Shown: positions 49,801-63,275 of the stretch, piece after piece
How positions within the stretch are numbered: the stretch's first letter is position 1
Layout of the letters: the number at the start of each line of letters is the position of its first letter
NCBI GenBank assembly: GCA_963693285.1
Contig: OY848924.1
Coordinates: 5,477,842-5,541,841, forward strand
Origin: Xestospongia muta
Lineage: Eukaryota; Porifera; Demospongiae; Haplosclerida; Petrosiidae
DNA length: 64,000 nucleotides
Direction of reading: 5' to 3'
Position numbers and translations under genes: made by a program
Notes under the pieces: model-generated
What the model was told of the DNA's origin: nothing
The model's database searches: none
What the model saw: the letters and a program-made list of their open reading frames with translations, nothing else

Positions 49801-51696
49801 TCAATGCTTCAGAAACTATAACAAAAAGCAAATGGTTTAGAGTATGTTTTGTCATTTTCATTTAAAGTTTATTTAACTAGTTTATGGACTCTGTCTCCTT
49901 GTAGCTTGGACTAGAGGACAGTGATCAAAGACATCAACAATACTTTTGTCTTGAAGAGGTACACATTGAAATGGCCCTAGCTAGTAGTTGGTTTTTAAAT
50001 ATTTACATTAACTGATATCATTACATATTGTTTGTTGTGGTATGTCCTCTTAGGTAAATGCTGATTTGATTCATGAGTATTATCATGTGTCAGGTGTAGC
50101 AGCTGTATTAAGAGACTATATGAAGAGTGTAAGAATTAATGAATGGATGGATGCACCTAACACCTAGCTTGATTACTTGATGATGTTTATCTTGCAGTTT
50201 ACAACTGTTCATAAACCTGTACCATTTCCACTTGTATTGGATGAACTTGTTGAAGTTTTGTCAAAGTTAACTGACTGGATTAGCGGTGAATTTTATCAGA
50301 AGAGTAGAGCTAACATGTTCAGAGTAGCACAAGTAATATAGAGATGTAATATTTATTTACACCTTGACTATCTCTTACAGGGAGTAGATCTACTTGTTGG
50401 ATTCCTCTGTGAAATTAATGATCTTGAAAACAAAGAGTATGTTTTCTATATTCAAGATGTTGTGTTAATAATTGTTATTGTGTTTTTAGATTGTTGAAGT
50501 TGTGTAAAAAAATATCAGTGGTGTTACAATGATATATTGAGTCTTCTAATAAAATGTCACATCTTTATTTAGCAGAGGAAAGGTTTATGGATGTTCTATT
50601 TGGCAAGGTGAGGAATCAATGGCCAATGAGAATGACATACAAATGGATGCATGAATGTATGGTAAAAGGAATGGATAAACAAATGGACAGGTAGACAATA
50701 TATCTGGATAGATGAGAAACAAATGGATGTATATATAGAGGTAGTAGATAATTAAATATAAAATTCTTCTTTGACAGATTGGTCATGGTATTGATATAGA
50801 AAAGGTCTTAAGTACTTTAGTGAGAGATGAAAGGTAATACAATTATCTTTAGAAAACATGTTACATATGGTATCATCAGCTTTATAACTGAAAATGTAGT
50901 ACACAGACTTACTGATAAGTCTTTATTGTTTTCTGTTCCTCCATCTTTTAGAAATTTATATATGATTTCAAATGTCTCAGAGATGATATTAAAGTATCAT
51001 CAGATGATGCATACACTCCTGTCAATGAATCATTAAAAACATTGATGACTAAGGACTATCACTTGTCTGATCAGGACCCTGGGTTAATAGATGAATGAAT
51101 GATGAATGGAAGGATGAATTTTATGTTCTCTTTTGTTTAATAAAAACTCTTTTGCAGGATTGTGGAAATTACCCGAGATCATCTTCATTACCTCTTTTCT
51201 GAGAATGCCTACAAATGTTTTGATATGAACAAAACTGAAGGCCAACAACTCATCAATATCCTTGTTGATTTATTGAATTATGAAGATGATGACCTAAGAT
51301 TAAGCAGTATACTATTATTATATGATATATACCAGGAAGAGAACATCATCTTTCGTGATGCTAAAATCTCTTACATTGTAACACCTCCTTCAAAGCAAGT
51401 CTTTGATGAGATTGTATACAAAGGTTCATTCTCTGATAATAACATGTTGTTGCTTCGTATGTCACAGTGAACAGCTATTACAGGTCTTATATTGATTACT
51501 AGTAGATTTAAGATTGTATTATGTTTTAATGCCTAGATTATATTAATGAGAATGTCAAAGAATTTTTAAATGATGTTGCTAATGTCTGTATTATTGAAGA
51601 AGATGAGACTGAACCTCATGCTTGTAACCAATGCATTGCTTTTAGTACTGGTATGAAGTTACTTGGATGAATTTGTATATAACAAATTTCCCTCCC

Positions 51697-51802
<106 letters not shown>

Positions 51803-52524
51803 AGGTGTTTTTAATGTCATATTGACATATGTTTTTCATTTCTGTTCTGGTGATCATGAAGAACAAGAGGAACTATAAGTATTAGCTTGTCACGCTTTAC
51901 AAAGAATTGCTCAACAAAACAACCAAGTAAATGCAGTCATTCTGTTTATAATTATGCATGATTTCAATTCATTTTACAGGTCCAGATTAAAATATTTGCT
52001 AGCTTTGTGGAATTTTTTGATGTTAAGATTGCTGTGTCATCAGTGGCTTCTGTTTTAACTGAAGTAACTAAATTATTCAATTTATCAATGGTTTCTGTCT
52101 ATCTGTTTACATGTCTTTTGTTTTTTTGATTGCTTTTGACTTTTTAATAAAGTATTTAATATTATAATTCTCACTCTTCTCTATTTCAGACTGTCTCTAA
52201 CAATGAAGTATTGTGTCGTAAACTTTCTGAGGCTGACATCAGACAAGTATTTTCCTTGGCCAGTACAGGCTCTACTTCAGAATATTATGAATTCTTCACT
52301 ACACTTCAAGCTGTCATGAAGGTAGTAACATATTATATTATGTTTACATCATTATTACATCATAGCCTCACAAGTCATCTTATCATGTATCCATAATATT
52401 AAAAAACTATCAGGAATTAATTGTACAGTTGTTTGCTGAAGGAAGATATGAATATTTTGGTCAAATTATGTTGTCTGACAGTTATCAGCAACGAATGAAG
52501 TTATTAATAGATGTAAATAGTAGT

Positions 52525-53230
52525 ATACATGTACTGTCTATTTGTTTCTTGTCTGTCTGTGTATCCCTTGTTAGTCTGTATGTCTCTTTGTCTATATGTA
52601 TGTCTATTGTGTGTATGTATGTCTCTTTGTCTGTCAAATGTCACTTGTCTGTATGTATGTCTCTTGTCTGTCTCTTTGTCTGTCTGTAGGTCTCTTTGTC
52701 TGTTTGTATGTCTCTTTGCCTGTATGCATGCCTATTGTCTGTATGTTTGTCTCTTTGTCTGTTGTATGTCTCTTGTCTGTCTGTATGTCTCTTTGCCTGT
52801 ATGTATGTCTCTTATCTGTATGTATGTCTCTTGTCTATTTCTATGTCTTTTTGCCTGTATGCATGTCTCTTGTCTGTCTGTATGTCTCTTGTCTGTTTGT
52901 ATGTCTCTTTGTCTGTCTGTACATCTCATTTGCCTGTATGTATGTCTATTGTCTGTATGTTTGTCTCTTTGTTGTCGTATATCTCTAGTCTGTATGTATG
53001 TCTCTTGTTTGTCTGTATGTCTCTTTGCTTGTATATATGTTTCTTGTCTGTATGTATGTCTCTTTGTCTGATGCATATCTCTTTGTCTGTCTGTATGTCT
53101 CCTTCTTTGTCTGCATGTCTCTTTGTCCATGTCTTTGTCTGTCTATATATGTTTAGTCTATCTGTACGTCCTTTGTCTGTCCGTGAATTTTTTGTCTGTT
53201 TGCCAAGTTATTATGTCTGTATGTATGTAT
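52525..53230 (+). repeat. TGTC/TGTA-rich minisatellite in a copy B intron
   Basis: About 700 bp of degenerate tctgtatgtatgtctctttg units. It produces overlapping open frames over 100 codons on both strands that encode only Cys/Leu/Val/Ser repeats. It lies inside the 994 bp that copy A has lost. Confidence 0.9.
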
Positions 53231-55754
53231 ATTTAAAACAAAAGAATCATTTATGAATGAACTTCATATTCAAAATCAAGAGAATCCAAGCAAAGAACAC
53301 ACTCTGTTTAGTTTGAGTTATCTCTTTATATTAGGATGATGAAGATGATGATTGTCTGTTGCAGTTACTTGCTGTCTCAGATTTGTTAGCTACATCATCT
53401 GAAGGACAATGTAAATATGCTGAAAATATCTGTCAAACTATCTACACTGTTGATGAATTAGTGAGGTCTGTTTTAATGTCCATTTTATGTAGTCATCAAT
53501 ACATGCACCTGTCCTATATATTTATCTATCCATTTACCATATATTCATTCATCCATCCATTTATTCAAAAGTATTATAAGCAGTCAAGATGTTCCAATTG
53601 AGAGGAAAAACCATTTGCTTGTCTTCTTAACTGGGCTTATCTCAACACAGAGAAAGACTCACTCTTATCCATTGTTGTCTTATCAAAAAATGAGTAAGAA
53701 AAAGATAACTTGAAATTGTTTTAAAGAACTTATATTTAGATCATTTTGGTCTCATTTGGAACAATGCTCTATTTTGATGTCTTCTTTGCATGAAGGTTTA
53801 TCTCAAGGTGATATTAATACAGAGGATGTAAAACTTAAACTAAGACTATTATTCTCACAACATTTAAGTCTACCTGTAAGTACAATTATTACATTAACCT
53901 AATTCTCTCTCTCTTTCTCTCTCTTATTTGGTCAGGTTTTGAAAGAAAAAACAAAAGATTTAGATACAATGTTGGAGATTGAAGACAAATCCATCTCAAT
54001 ACCATCCCTATTGCTAAATTTAGTTGATGGTCTTGTACCATTAGTTACAGCATTCTGTATTCAATTATCTGCTCACAATAGCTCTGGACTAACTAGTAAA
54101 GTCTATTCTAGTTTACTAACACCTAAAGTACTGGCTGTCTTAAAATCAGTTGGAGATACAGTAGCTGTGAGTGTGATATATGAAGTGTAAAACTATGTCA
54201 CTGTCTCCATACAGAACTTGGTAAAAACGCATCCAGATATGTTAATGACAACAGAGGAACAAGGTCATTACTGGAATCTTTGCCTTGATGGTTTGGCCTT
54301 TATAATACCTGCTGAAGATGGTGTCACTATAAGAGAGGTATTGAGTGAAAGAGAGGGAGCAGATTAACGCTCAACAACATTTGTTCATTTAACATTGTAT
54401 TAAATAAATATTGCTTAAACCATTTGTCTTCTCTCACTTCAACTATAGGCAAGAGAGACAATTAATATGTTAAGTAAAACATTCTTCACTAGTCCTGCTG
54501 TGAAGGAATATAAAGAGGAATTAGAACATGAAGAATTAATGAATGATGAATTTCAATCTTTAGTTTGCAATTATAAGACTATATATAAAGGGAAAACATC
54601 CACACCAAGAAAGGATATTAGTGAGTAAATGAGTGGCTTTTATTGATGAGAGAGAAGAAAGAAGAGAGGAGAGGCAGAGAGAAGAGGAAGAGAGAAGAGG
54701 ATGTGGGAAGGAGAGAGTCTAGAAATTAAAATGTAGTAGGAGAAGGAACAAGTATAAAAGTAGTAGATGTGTTTAGATAATAGTTAACGACGTCATTGTA
54801 ATTTCTATATTTTCTAATTGTTTATGATGAAGTTAATGATGATGATCTCTTACCATCTGGTAGTAGTTTCAATGCACTAGTTAATTTATTTACAGTTGAA
54901 GTAGTTCACACTGCTGATAGGTAATATTTATGTATATTTTCATTAAATACATTACTATGAGAACTCTTTAGGAAACTTACTTGTCAATTACCTAAAACAC
55001 ATGCTCTACTGGAATTACTAGAGTATGTTTATCCATCCATCCATTATTTGTCAATTCATTTAATCCATCAAGCTACCATCTGTTTATTCATCTATTCGTT
55101 CATCTGTCCATGCCTCTATTCTCCCTCCATTCTGTAGTATTCTTTATCGACAATTACAGCAACCTCTCACTAGTAAAGAGAGAGCTGATCTTGACAATGT
55201 CTTACTAACTACACTGCAAGTTTTATCTGGTGTAGTTCATCAAAAAATTGAGAGTATCAACACACAACTACAACGTGATAATCCAGCAAAATTTGAAGAG
55301 TGAGTCTTATTAACTGCCATATATGATAATCCATTGTATTCTATTCAGAAATAAGATCACACGAGAAAGTGGAAATGTCACCATATTGAACCTGCCATTA
55401 AGATAACATTGACATCTGCTACCATCTATCCATTGTTCCATTTTTCCATCTCTTCATCAGTACATCTATCAATCTATTCAATAATCCATCATTCTATTCA
55501 TTCATTCATCCATTTATTACTCCTTAGTGTATATCAGAATACATAATAATCATTGATGTAATTAGTAGTATCCTCTTCACATAATGTCACTCTCTCTATC
55601 ATTATATCTTTTATAGGTCATGTTGCATTTAACAGATCCTAATGATGTTATAGCTATCCAAGTTTTAGCTTTCCTTCGAGTTCTACTTTATTTTGGATAT
55701 GAATTTGCTCAGAATGAAATAGGTCAGTGCTGACAGTTATCTCATTTTAAGTAG

Positions 55755-55795
55755 AAAATTGGCGCCACTACTGGTCAAACTGAGCATGCTCAGTT
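55755..55795. promoter_or_regulatory. Second site of aaattggcgc plus the 18-bp palindrome
   Basis: aaaattggcgc at 55755-55765 and aactgagcatgctcagtt at 55778-55795 begin about 30 bp after homology to receptor copy A ends. Spacing between the two motifs is 12 bp here and 18 bp at the 45-kb site. Confidence 0.5.
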
Positions 55796-55799
55796 AATC

Positions 55800-56630
55800 A
55801 TCATCCTCATCGCTCATAATTGATATCGACTGTATAATTATTTAGACATATGCTGCGCCGTTTGTATAGACCTCAAAACACGCATACCTAAAACTGTGCA
55901 TGCGTAGTGCTCACTACTTAAGATGTTTCTTTTTGGGCATGAACTGTGACATGAACCATTTCATTGTAGTGCAGCATGTGATTAACTTGATAGACTAAGC
56001 AAAATTAAACATTTACCAGGTGCATTGCTATTCATGCCCCAATGTAATCTTCCTAGTTTAAGAGTTGTTTGTAGTGACTACTAAAGAAGCATGATTGTAT
56101 TGTGTGTCCTAATAACATTGAAGGTATTTCCACATTTTAACCTTTCTGTTGCAATGTCTAGTTCATGTTACGCCTTTAAGATTGAGAATATTTAAGGTTA
56201 CTAGTTTGGTCCTTTTATTGATTTATATGGTATGTAAATGTACATGATGATTAATATATATATAATATTATACAGATGTAAAGTTAATGATACATGTGTA
56301 CATTATGATTCTAAATATTATACTATGTACATATTTGTATATGACCATGATGAATTCTCTTTGTATGCACCTCTATAGTTAAAATATATATAGTAAGAAT
56401 GGAACAAGCATCAATCAGCAAGATCTACCTGCAAAAAAACTGGATAATGTTATTAGTCATTTAAAAGTGAATTTAACGAAAAAATTTGTGTAAAATTTAA
56501 TATACATCTATGCAAATAGTGGTGTATGTTTAACATATCAATTGTTATTCCAGATTCAGTCATTAGTTGTGTAGTGATGAATATAACACTTAACAAATCT
56601 ACAATAATATATATATACTTTTTAATCTGG
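55800..56630. other. Intergenic region, nothing recognised
   Basis: No exon or repeat supported. Confidence 0.35.
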
Positions 56631-56644
56631 TGTTGTGAACAGAA

Positions 56645-56935
56645 GTATTTTCTCCGATCTTACTAAGAGCAGTAGCTAAAGTTTCCCAACTAGGTCCACC
56701 TTTCTCATCAACTTTGTCGGCTCTTCATAACCATAGAGACAAGCACTCCAAAAGACATTGACTAACATCTGTCCCATATTTTGCTTCAACAGTCTCCTAT
56801 GTATTCTTTAGAAGACCAAGCTGGAGGAGACTAAGAGTTAGCCAGTTTCTTTCCAAGAAGTGGCTGTTTTTCAACAAATCCTGAACATCAACCAAACGAG
56901 TAATGTCTACAAGAAATTGAAGAGAGTGTACAAAC
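56645..56935 (-). pseudogene. Death-domain exon relic
   Basis: One minus-strand frame reads VDITRLVDVQDLLKN, then NWLTLSLLQLGLL, then ETVEAKYGTDVSQCLLECL, then GGPSWETLATALSKIGEN. This is the helix pattern of a death domain, with the hallmark late W.TL..AL..IG motif. Two in-frame stops interrupt it (TAG after LKNT, TGA after SLWL), so the exon is dead. Death domains mediate homotypic assembly in apoptosis and innate signalling. No other exon of its gene is seen nearby. Confidence 0.65.
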
Positions 56936-56959
56936 AACATCTTTGTTTGCAGAATTTTA

Positions 56960-58244
56960 TTTTTGGTAACAAACCTAGCTGAGGGTCAGTTAATTCTTTC
57001 GCTGCCATAGGGCTCAACAATTTACCAGTATGAGGGAGTGACCTTACACAAACTTCCTGCCTTACTTTTTATTTCAATTAGGTCAATATGTGTGCGAGAT
57101 TAGTACTCTCGTCAACGAAATCAAGTTGGAGCTTAATTTAGTTGAATTGCTAGCAGTGAAGTATATTCAATGCAACTGATGTTTTTATTTTTTTGGTTGA
57201 GCATTGTTATGCACTACTACTATATGATTTAGAAGGATATCAGTGTGTAAAAAAATATTGCAAAAAGCAGTCCCTGCAAATATCTGTACCATTATTAAAA
57301 AGAGATGGTAGAAGTTTTCTCTCTCTCTATATATATATCAGTTCCTTTGTTCTGCATATAATTAACAAGCGGACATTCTTGTGATTAATAGGAAGGATAC
57401 TAAATTCTATTATACAATATATGAATATTGTAGAAACATAGAAAGTATTAACAAATGCATTTTACATAATTCAACAGAAAACTACAGCACATTGAAGTGA
57501 TTAATTCCTCCTTCACACTTGAAGACTAAGAATATAAATACTTATTGATAGTTGTGAAAAGAAATTTGCTGCAAGCTGCATTGTAATTATCATGATGAAG
57601 AGACAAAAGGCATATAAAATAACGAGGTTCTATAATGTTCTAACATAGTAAATTGAAATGTGCTAGTTGAATTGTCCAATGAAGTAGAAGACACATTTCC
57701 TTTGGCCATTTTCTCATATAGCTATGATAAAACACTGTAGTATGGTTTATTAGCCAGGCTACTGAAAGTCAGCCTAGAAAACAGTAAGAAAGCAAATGGT
57801 AACAAACATCTATGATATTGAACAGACTTTGTCCTTGTCAATATATATCTCTTTTATACAACATTTTGATGATGGTAAAGTTAATGGAGAAACATAGCAA
57901 CTGAAAAAACTGATATAATTTAATAATAGATAACAAAGACTTACATACATACATGTAGCCATGAATTTTTTGAAAGCGACTACTTCTGTGCAAAATGTTT
58001 CATATAATTTCAGAGTGTTCATACCAGGCAAGCTATTTCTGTACTAGTCACAATATTTACTTGGGTCTAATATCTCTACACTTAAAGCTGTGAGGCAAGC
58101 AAATACATTCATAGTAAACATAGTATCTACTTCACACCAGTTAAACAACGTTCCTCAAAGCATACTGGTATTTGCATGACACTTGCAACACAAAGTTTAG
58201 GCATCTCTGCACATGTATATTCTAAGCTATCAGCTTATAGGTAA
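56960..58244. other. Intergenic region, nothing recognised
   Basis: No supported feature. This stretch, with 55391-56960, is present next to duplicon copy 2 but missing at the corresponding point (about 37325) of copy 1. Confidence 0.4.
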
Positions 58245-59350
58245 TTGATTTATACAATGAGTATTATTACACAACTAATTGTCTTCATGTTTCAAATGTT
58301 CAAACAGAATTGAACAATAATAAACAAAATAATATTAAAGTAGTTGACACATTGTTATGTCTTACATGACAAGTAACATATTTTCTTCACTTGTTTTAGA
58401 ATTTTTGTTATCAGTACTTGAGAATCTCCTTTTCTTTATGGTACGTCTTTTGTTTGTGTAGAAATGAACAATAAATATAACGAACTGACTATATTGTAAT
58501 GACAAAATTTAAATCTATATGAGTGCCTGAAAAAGGTTCTGGAATAAAATATTAGACTTTGTCTGCACATTTTATTCACTAAAGCATAGAGGAGCTTATA
58601 GCCTTGCAAATGAGGGAGGGAATACAAGTCCCACTTGAAAGCTGCATAGCTAAGTATTTGACAATTATGAATCCAATAAATCAAAAATAATTTTGTACAC
58701 CAGGCAGGCTAATCATAACAATACTATGAATTAAATATAACAAATTTGTGTATTGTAGACTATAGGTTGTCTTCATAATCTTGTACATGTACTCCTAATT
58801 TAAATTTACCTTTAAAAAAGTTGCTGACGTAAACTACTTGTATAAGCATTAACTAGAGGTCTCAAGGCAATGTGCTGATTTAGCAACAACAAGTCAGATA
58901 TTGTGACTGCTTCTTATCAATTATATGAGCACAGTGCTCTAAATAAACAGCAATTAGTTTGATGAAATCAGAGGACCTGGATATAGATGTGAATCACAAA
59001 CAGCACTGATATGTTGGTTACCTTCAGAAAACTTATTGTACATTGTACCACACACATCTTAAGCTCTTTAACAATTTCACTAATCCTAACAAAGAAAGAA
59101 TGTATTAAATATATTATGAAAGAATGTATCATTATATTATTATTACTAATCTATTGTTCAAGGAAAAGCTATTGTACCTTTTATGAAAACTTGCTGATGT
59201 AGTCAAACAAACTATATTGCACTACTGTCATAACTCGTCACCAGCAGCTTTGAGACGTAACCTCATTTGGTAAAATGTTATAGAAAATACTAGTACTATA
59301 TTACATTTATACATATAATATATATACTCCATTCAGGTAGAATTTGACAT

Positions 59351-59542
59351 TTGACTCAATATGGTTTTAATTATTTAACCTACTTTGAAATAGTGTTTAA
59401 ATATCCCAAAACTCAGGTTTGTCTCATAGATACAGAACACATCATTAACAAGCACTTGGACATGCATTCTCCAATTATAACAGAAGCTATACAAACTATT
59501 AAAAAAGGACAAAAAAGCAAACCAATTAAAAGAAAACTTTAG
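59351..59542 (+). CDS. Possible C-terminal exon, 63 codons
   Basis: An open frame just after an attcag acceptor-like signal encodes YPKTQVCLIDTEHIINKHLD and ends KKGQKSKPIKRKL, a Lys-rich tail like a nuclear signal. In duplicon copy 1 the same place (about 38396) lacks about 55 bp and the frame is broken. The composition looks coding but the family is unrecognised and no partner exon is established. Confidence 0.3.
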   Translation: MTQYGFNYLTYFEIVFKYPKTQVCLIDTEHIINKHLDMHSPIITEAIQTIKKGQKSKPIKRKL

Positions 59543-59802
59543 TGTAATTGTAAAAAATCACTAAAGTTGTGAGGCTGGTCACATATGGTATGTTATTGAT
59601 GGAACCTTCTGCTACAACACTTTCAAACTCTAAAATCTACTAATAATGTGCTACTATATCTAAACAGTTCAAAAAAGAATGAGCTGAGGATCAACAGTAC
59701 TCTTAGTACATCATAGCTAGCACACCTATGATGCTCCAGACGACACCACGTGGAGGTGGTACTGTATTGCCGTCCCCCCACCCTACCACCTCTCATTCTT
59801 TT

Positions 59803-60058
59803 TTAATGGCCTAATATGCTCAAAAAATATTTTTTATGGCCTATTATGCTCAAAAAATATTTTTTATGGCCTATTATGCTCAAAATATATTTTTATGGCC
59901 TATTATGCTCAAAATATATTTTTAATAGCCTAATATGCTTAAATATTTTTATAGACTAATATGCTCCAAAAATATTTTTAATGGACTATTATGCTCAAAA
60001 TATATTTTTAATGGCCTAATATGCTTAAATATTTTTAATGGCCTATCATGCTCAAAAT
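59803..60058. repeat. AT-rich tandem block, second copy
   Basis: Same aatggcctaatatgctcaaa unit as 38797-38990, with about two more repeats. Confidence 0.85.
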
Positions 60059-60064
60059 AAAAAT

Positions 60065-62225
60065 CTCTGGGACTGTTGCATTAGGACACAGTAGATGGAA
60101 CTGTTACAATATGACACAATAGACAGGTGAGTTATGTTATGACACAGTACTTTACATTAGGACACAGTATACAGGTGAGTTACATTAGGACACAGTAGAT
60201 GAGACTGTTACAAAATGACACAGTAGACAGGGAGTTACGTTATGACACAGTAGATGGGACTGTTACATTTGGACACAGTAGACTGACACAGTAGATGGGA
60301 CTGTTACAATATGACACAGTAGACAGGGAGTTACATTATGACACAGTAGATGGGACTGTTTCATTTGGACACAGTAGACAGGTAAGTTACGTTATGACAC
60401 AGTAGTGTTACATTAGGACACAGTATACAGGTGAGTTACATTAGGCCACAGTAGATTGGACTGTTATATCAGGACACAGTAGACAGGTGAGTTATGTTAT
60501 GACACAGTAGTGTTACATTATTAGGACACAGTAAACAAGTGAGTTATATTATGACACAGTAAATGGGACTGTTACATGAGGACACAGTAGACAGGTGAGT
60601 TATGTTATGACACAGTAGATGGGACTGTTACATTAAGACACAGTAGACAGGTCAGTTACGTTATGACACAGTAGTGTTACATTAGGACACAGTATACAGG
60701 TGAGTTACATTAGGACACAGTAGATGGGACTGTTACAATATGACACAGTAGACAGGTGAGTTACGTTTTGACACAGTAGTGTTACATTAAGACACAGTAT
60801 ACAAGTGAGTTACATTACGACACAGTAGATGGGGCTGTTACATGAGGACACAGTAGACAGGTTAGTTATGTTATGACACAGAAGTGTTACATTAGGACAC
60901 AGTATACAGGTGAGTTACATTAGGACACAGTAGATTGGACTGTTATATCAGGACACAGTAGACAGGTGAGTTACATTATGACACAGTAGTGTTACATTAG
61001 GACACAGTAGACAGATGAGTTATATTATGACACAGTAGTGTTACATTAGGACACAGTAGACAAGTGAGTTATATTATGACACAGTAGAGAGACTGTTACA
61101 TTAGGACACAGTAGACAGGTTAGTTACGTTATGACACAGTAGTGTTACATTAGGACACAGTATACAGGTGAGTTACATTAGGACACAGTAGATTGGACTG
61201 TAATATCAGGACACAGTAGACAGGTGAGTTACATTATGACACAGTAGTGTTACATTAGGACACAGTAGACAAGTGAGTTATATTATGACACAGTAGAGAG
61301 ACTGTTACATTAGGACACAGTAGACAGGTTAGTTACGTTATGACACAGTAGTGTTACATTAGGACACAGTATACAGGTGAGTTACATTAGGACACAGTAG
61401 ATTGGACTGTAATATCAGGACACAGTAGACAGGTGAGTTACATTATGACACAGTAGTGTTACATTAGGACACAGTAGACAAGTGAGTTATATTATGACAC
61501 AGTAGAGAGACTGTTACATTAGGACACAGTAGACAGGTTAGTTACGTTATGACACAGTAGTGTTACATTAGGACACAGTATACAGGTGAGTTACATTAGG
61601 ACACAGTAGATTGGACTGTTATATCAGGACACAGTAGACAGGTTAGTTACGTTATGACACAGTAGTGTTACATTAGGACACAGTAGACAAGTGAGTTATA
61701 TTATGACACAGTAGATGGGACTGTTAAATGAGGACACAGTAGACAAGTGAGTTACATTATGACACAGCAGATGGGACTGTTACATGAGGACACAGTAGAC
61801 AGGTGAGTTACATTATGACACAGTAGTGTTACATTAGGACACAGTAGACAAGTGAGTTATATTATGACACAGTAGAGAGACTGTTACATTAGGACACAAT
61901 AGACAGGTGACTTACGTTATAACACAGTAGTGTTACATTAGGACACAGTATACAGTTGAGTTACATTAGGACATAGTAGATGGGACTGTTACAATATGAC
62001 ACAGTAGACAGGTGAGTTACGTTATGACACAGTAGTGTTACATAAGACACAGTATACAGGTGAGTTACGTTATGACACAGTAGATGGGACTGTTACAATA
62101 TGACACAGTAGACAAGGAGTTACGTTATGACACAGTAGATGGCACTGTTGGATTATGTTATGACACAGTAGTGTTACATTAAGACACAGTATACAGGTGA
62201 GTTACATTATGACACAGTAGATCAG
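60065..62225. repeat. Long gacacagtag array, second copy
   Basis: About 2.2 kb, with the same unit and variants as 39000-41010. A higher-order block of about 180 bp (tagagagactgttacattag to tggactgtaatatcagg) is repeated three times around 61080-61600, indicating local homogenisation absent from copy 1. Confidence 0.9.
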
Positions 62226-62364
62226 ACTGGCTCTAATCTAATAATTTAAAACAAAATATTAGCTAGGTATTCTTGTATATTTTATATAGAGGATGTTATT
62301 AGGTTATAGATTAGTTAACTCTCGCTCACTGAGTAAAAGCCAGGTTCTATATAGTACATGCACC

Positions 62365-63275
62365 AGACCTATGCTATAGGCTTTTTATAGGAATGCTAAG
62401 TCATTGAATTATATGTGCACTTCAAGGCTCATTCCATATTTTAAGCATGTAAACTTCTCTCCTTTTCATATGCAGTAACCTATGCTATAGGCTTTTAATA
62501 GGAATGCTAAGTCATTGAATTATATATGCACTTCAAGGCTCATTCCATATTCTAAGCATGTAAACTTCTCTCCTTTTCATATGCAGTAACCTATGCTATA
62601 GGCTTTTAATAGGAATGCTAAGTCATCACATTACATGTGCACTTCAAGGCTCATTCCATATTCTAAGCATGTAAACTTCTCTCCTTTGCATATGCGCTAA
62701 CCTATGCTATAGGCTTTTAATAGGAATGTTAAGTCATAAAATTATATGTGGACTTCAAGGCTCATTTCATATTCTAAGCATGTAAACTTCTCTCCTTTTT
62801 ACTCCTTTTCATATGCAGTAACCTATGCTATAGGCTTTTTATAGGAATGCTAAGTCATTGAACTATATGTGCACTTCAAGGCTCATTCCATATTCTAAGC
62901 ATGTAAACTTCTCTCCTTTTCATATGCAGTAACCTATGCTATAGGCTTTTAATAGGAATGCTAAGTCATCTAATTATATATGCACTTCAAGGCTTATTCC
63001 ATATTCTAAGCATGTAAACTTCTCTCCTTTGCATATGCGCTAACCTATGCTATAGGCTTTTAATAGGAATGTTAAGTCATAAAATTATATGTGGACTTCA
63101 AGGCTCATTTCATATTCTAAGCATGTAAACTTCTCTCCTTTTTACTCCTTTTCATATGCAGTAACCTATGCTATAGGCTTTTAATAGAAATGCTAAGTCA
63201 TCTAATTATATATGCACTTCAAGGCTTATTCCATATTCTAAGCATGTAAACGTCTCTCCTTTTCATAGGCAGTAT
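62365..63275. repeat. 111-bp unit array, second copy
   Basis: About eight units of the acctatgctataggctttta type. Two carry an extra tttactccttttcatatgcag acceptor-like end, and two share the variant gcatatgcgctaacc, showing duplication of a two-unit block. Confidence 0.9.

Noticed and set aside
52529..53256. Overlapping open frames of 130-186 codons on both strands
   Set aside because: They are translations of a TGTC/TGTA minisatellite inside a pseudogene intron, with only low-complexity Cys/Leu/Ser/Val content.
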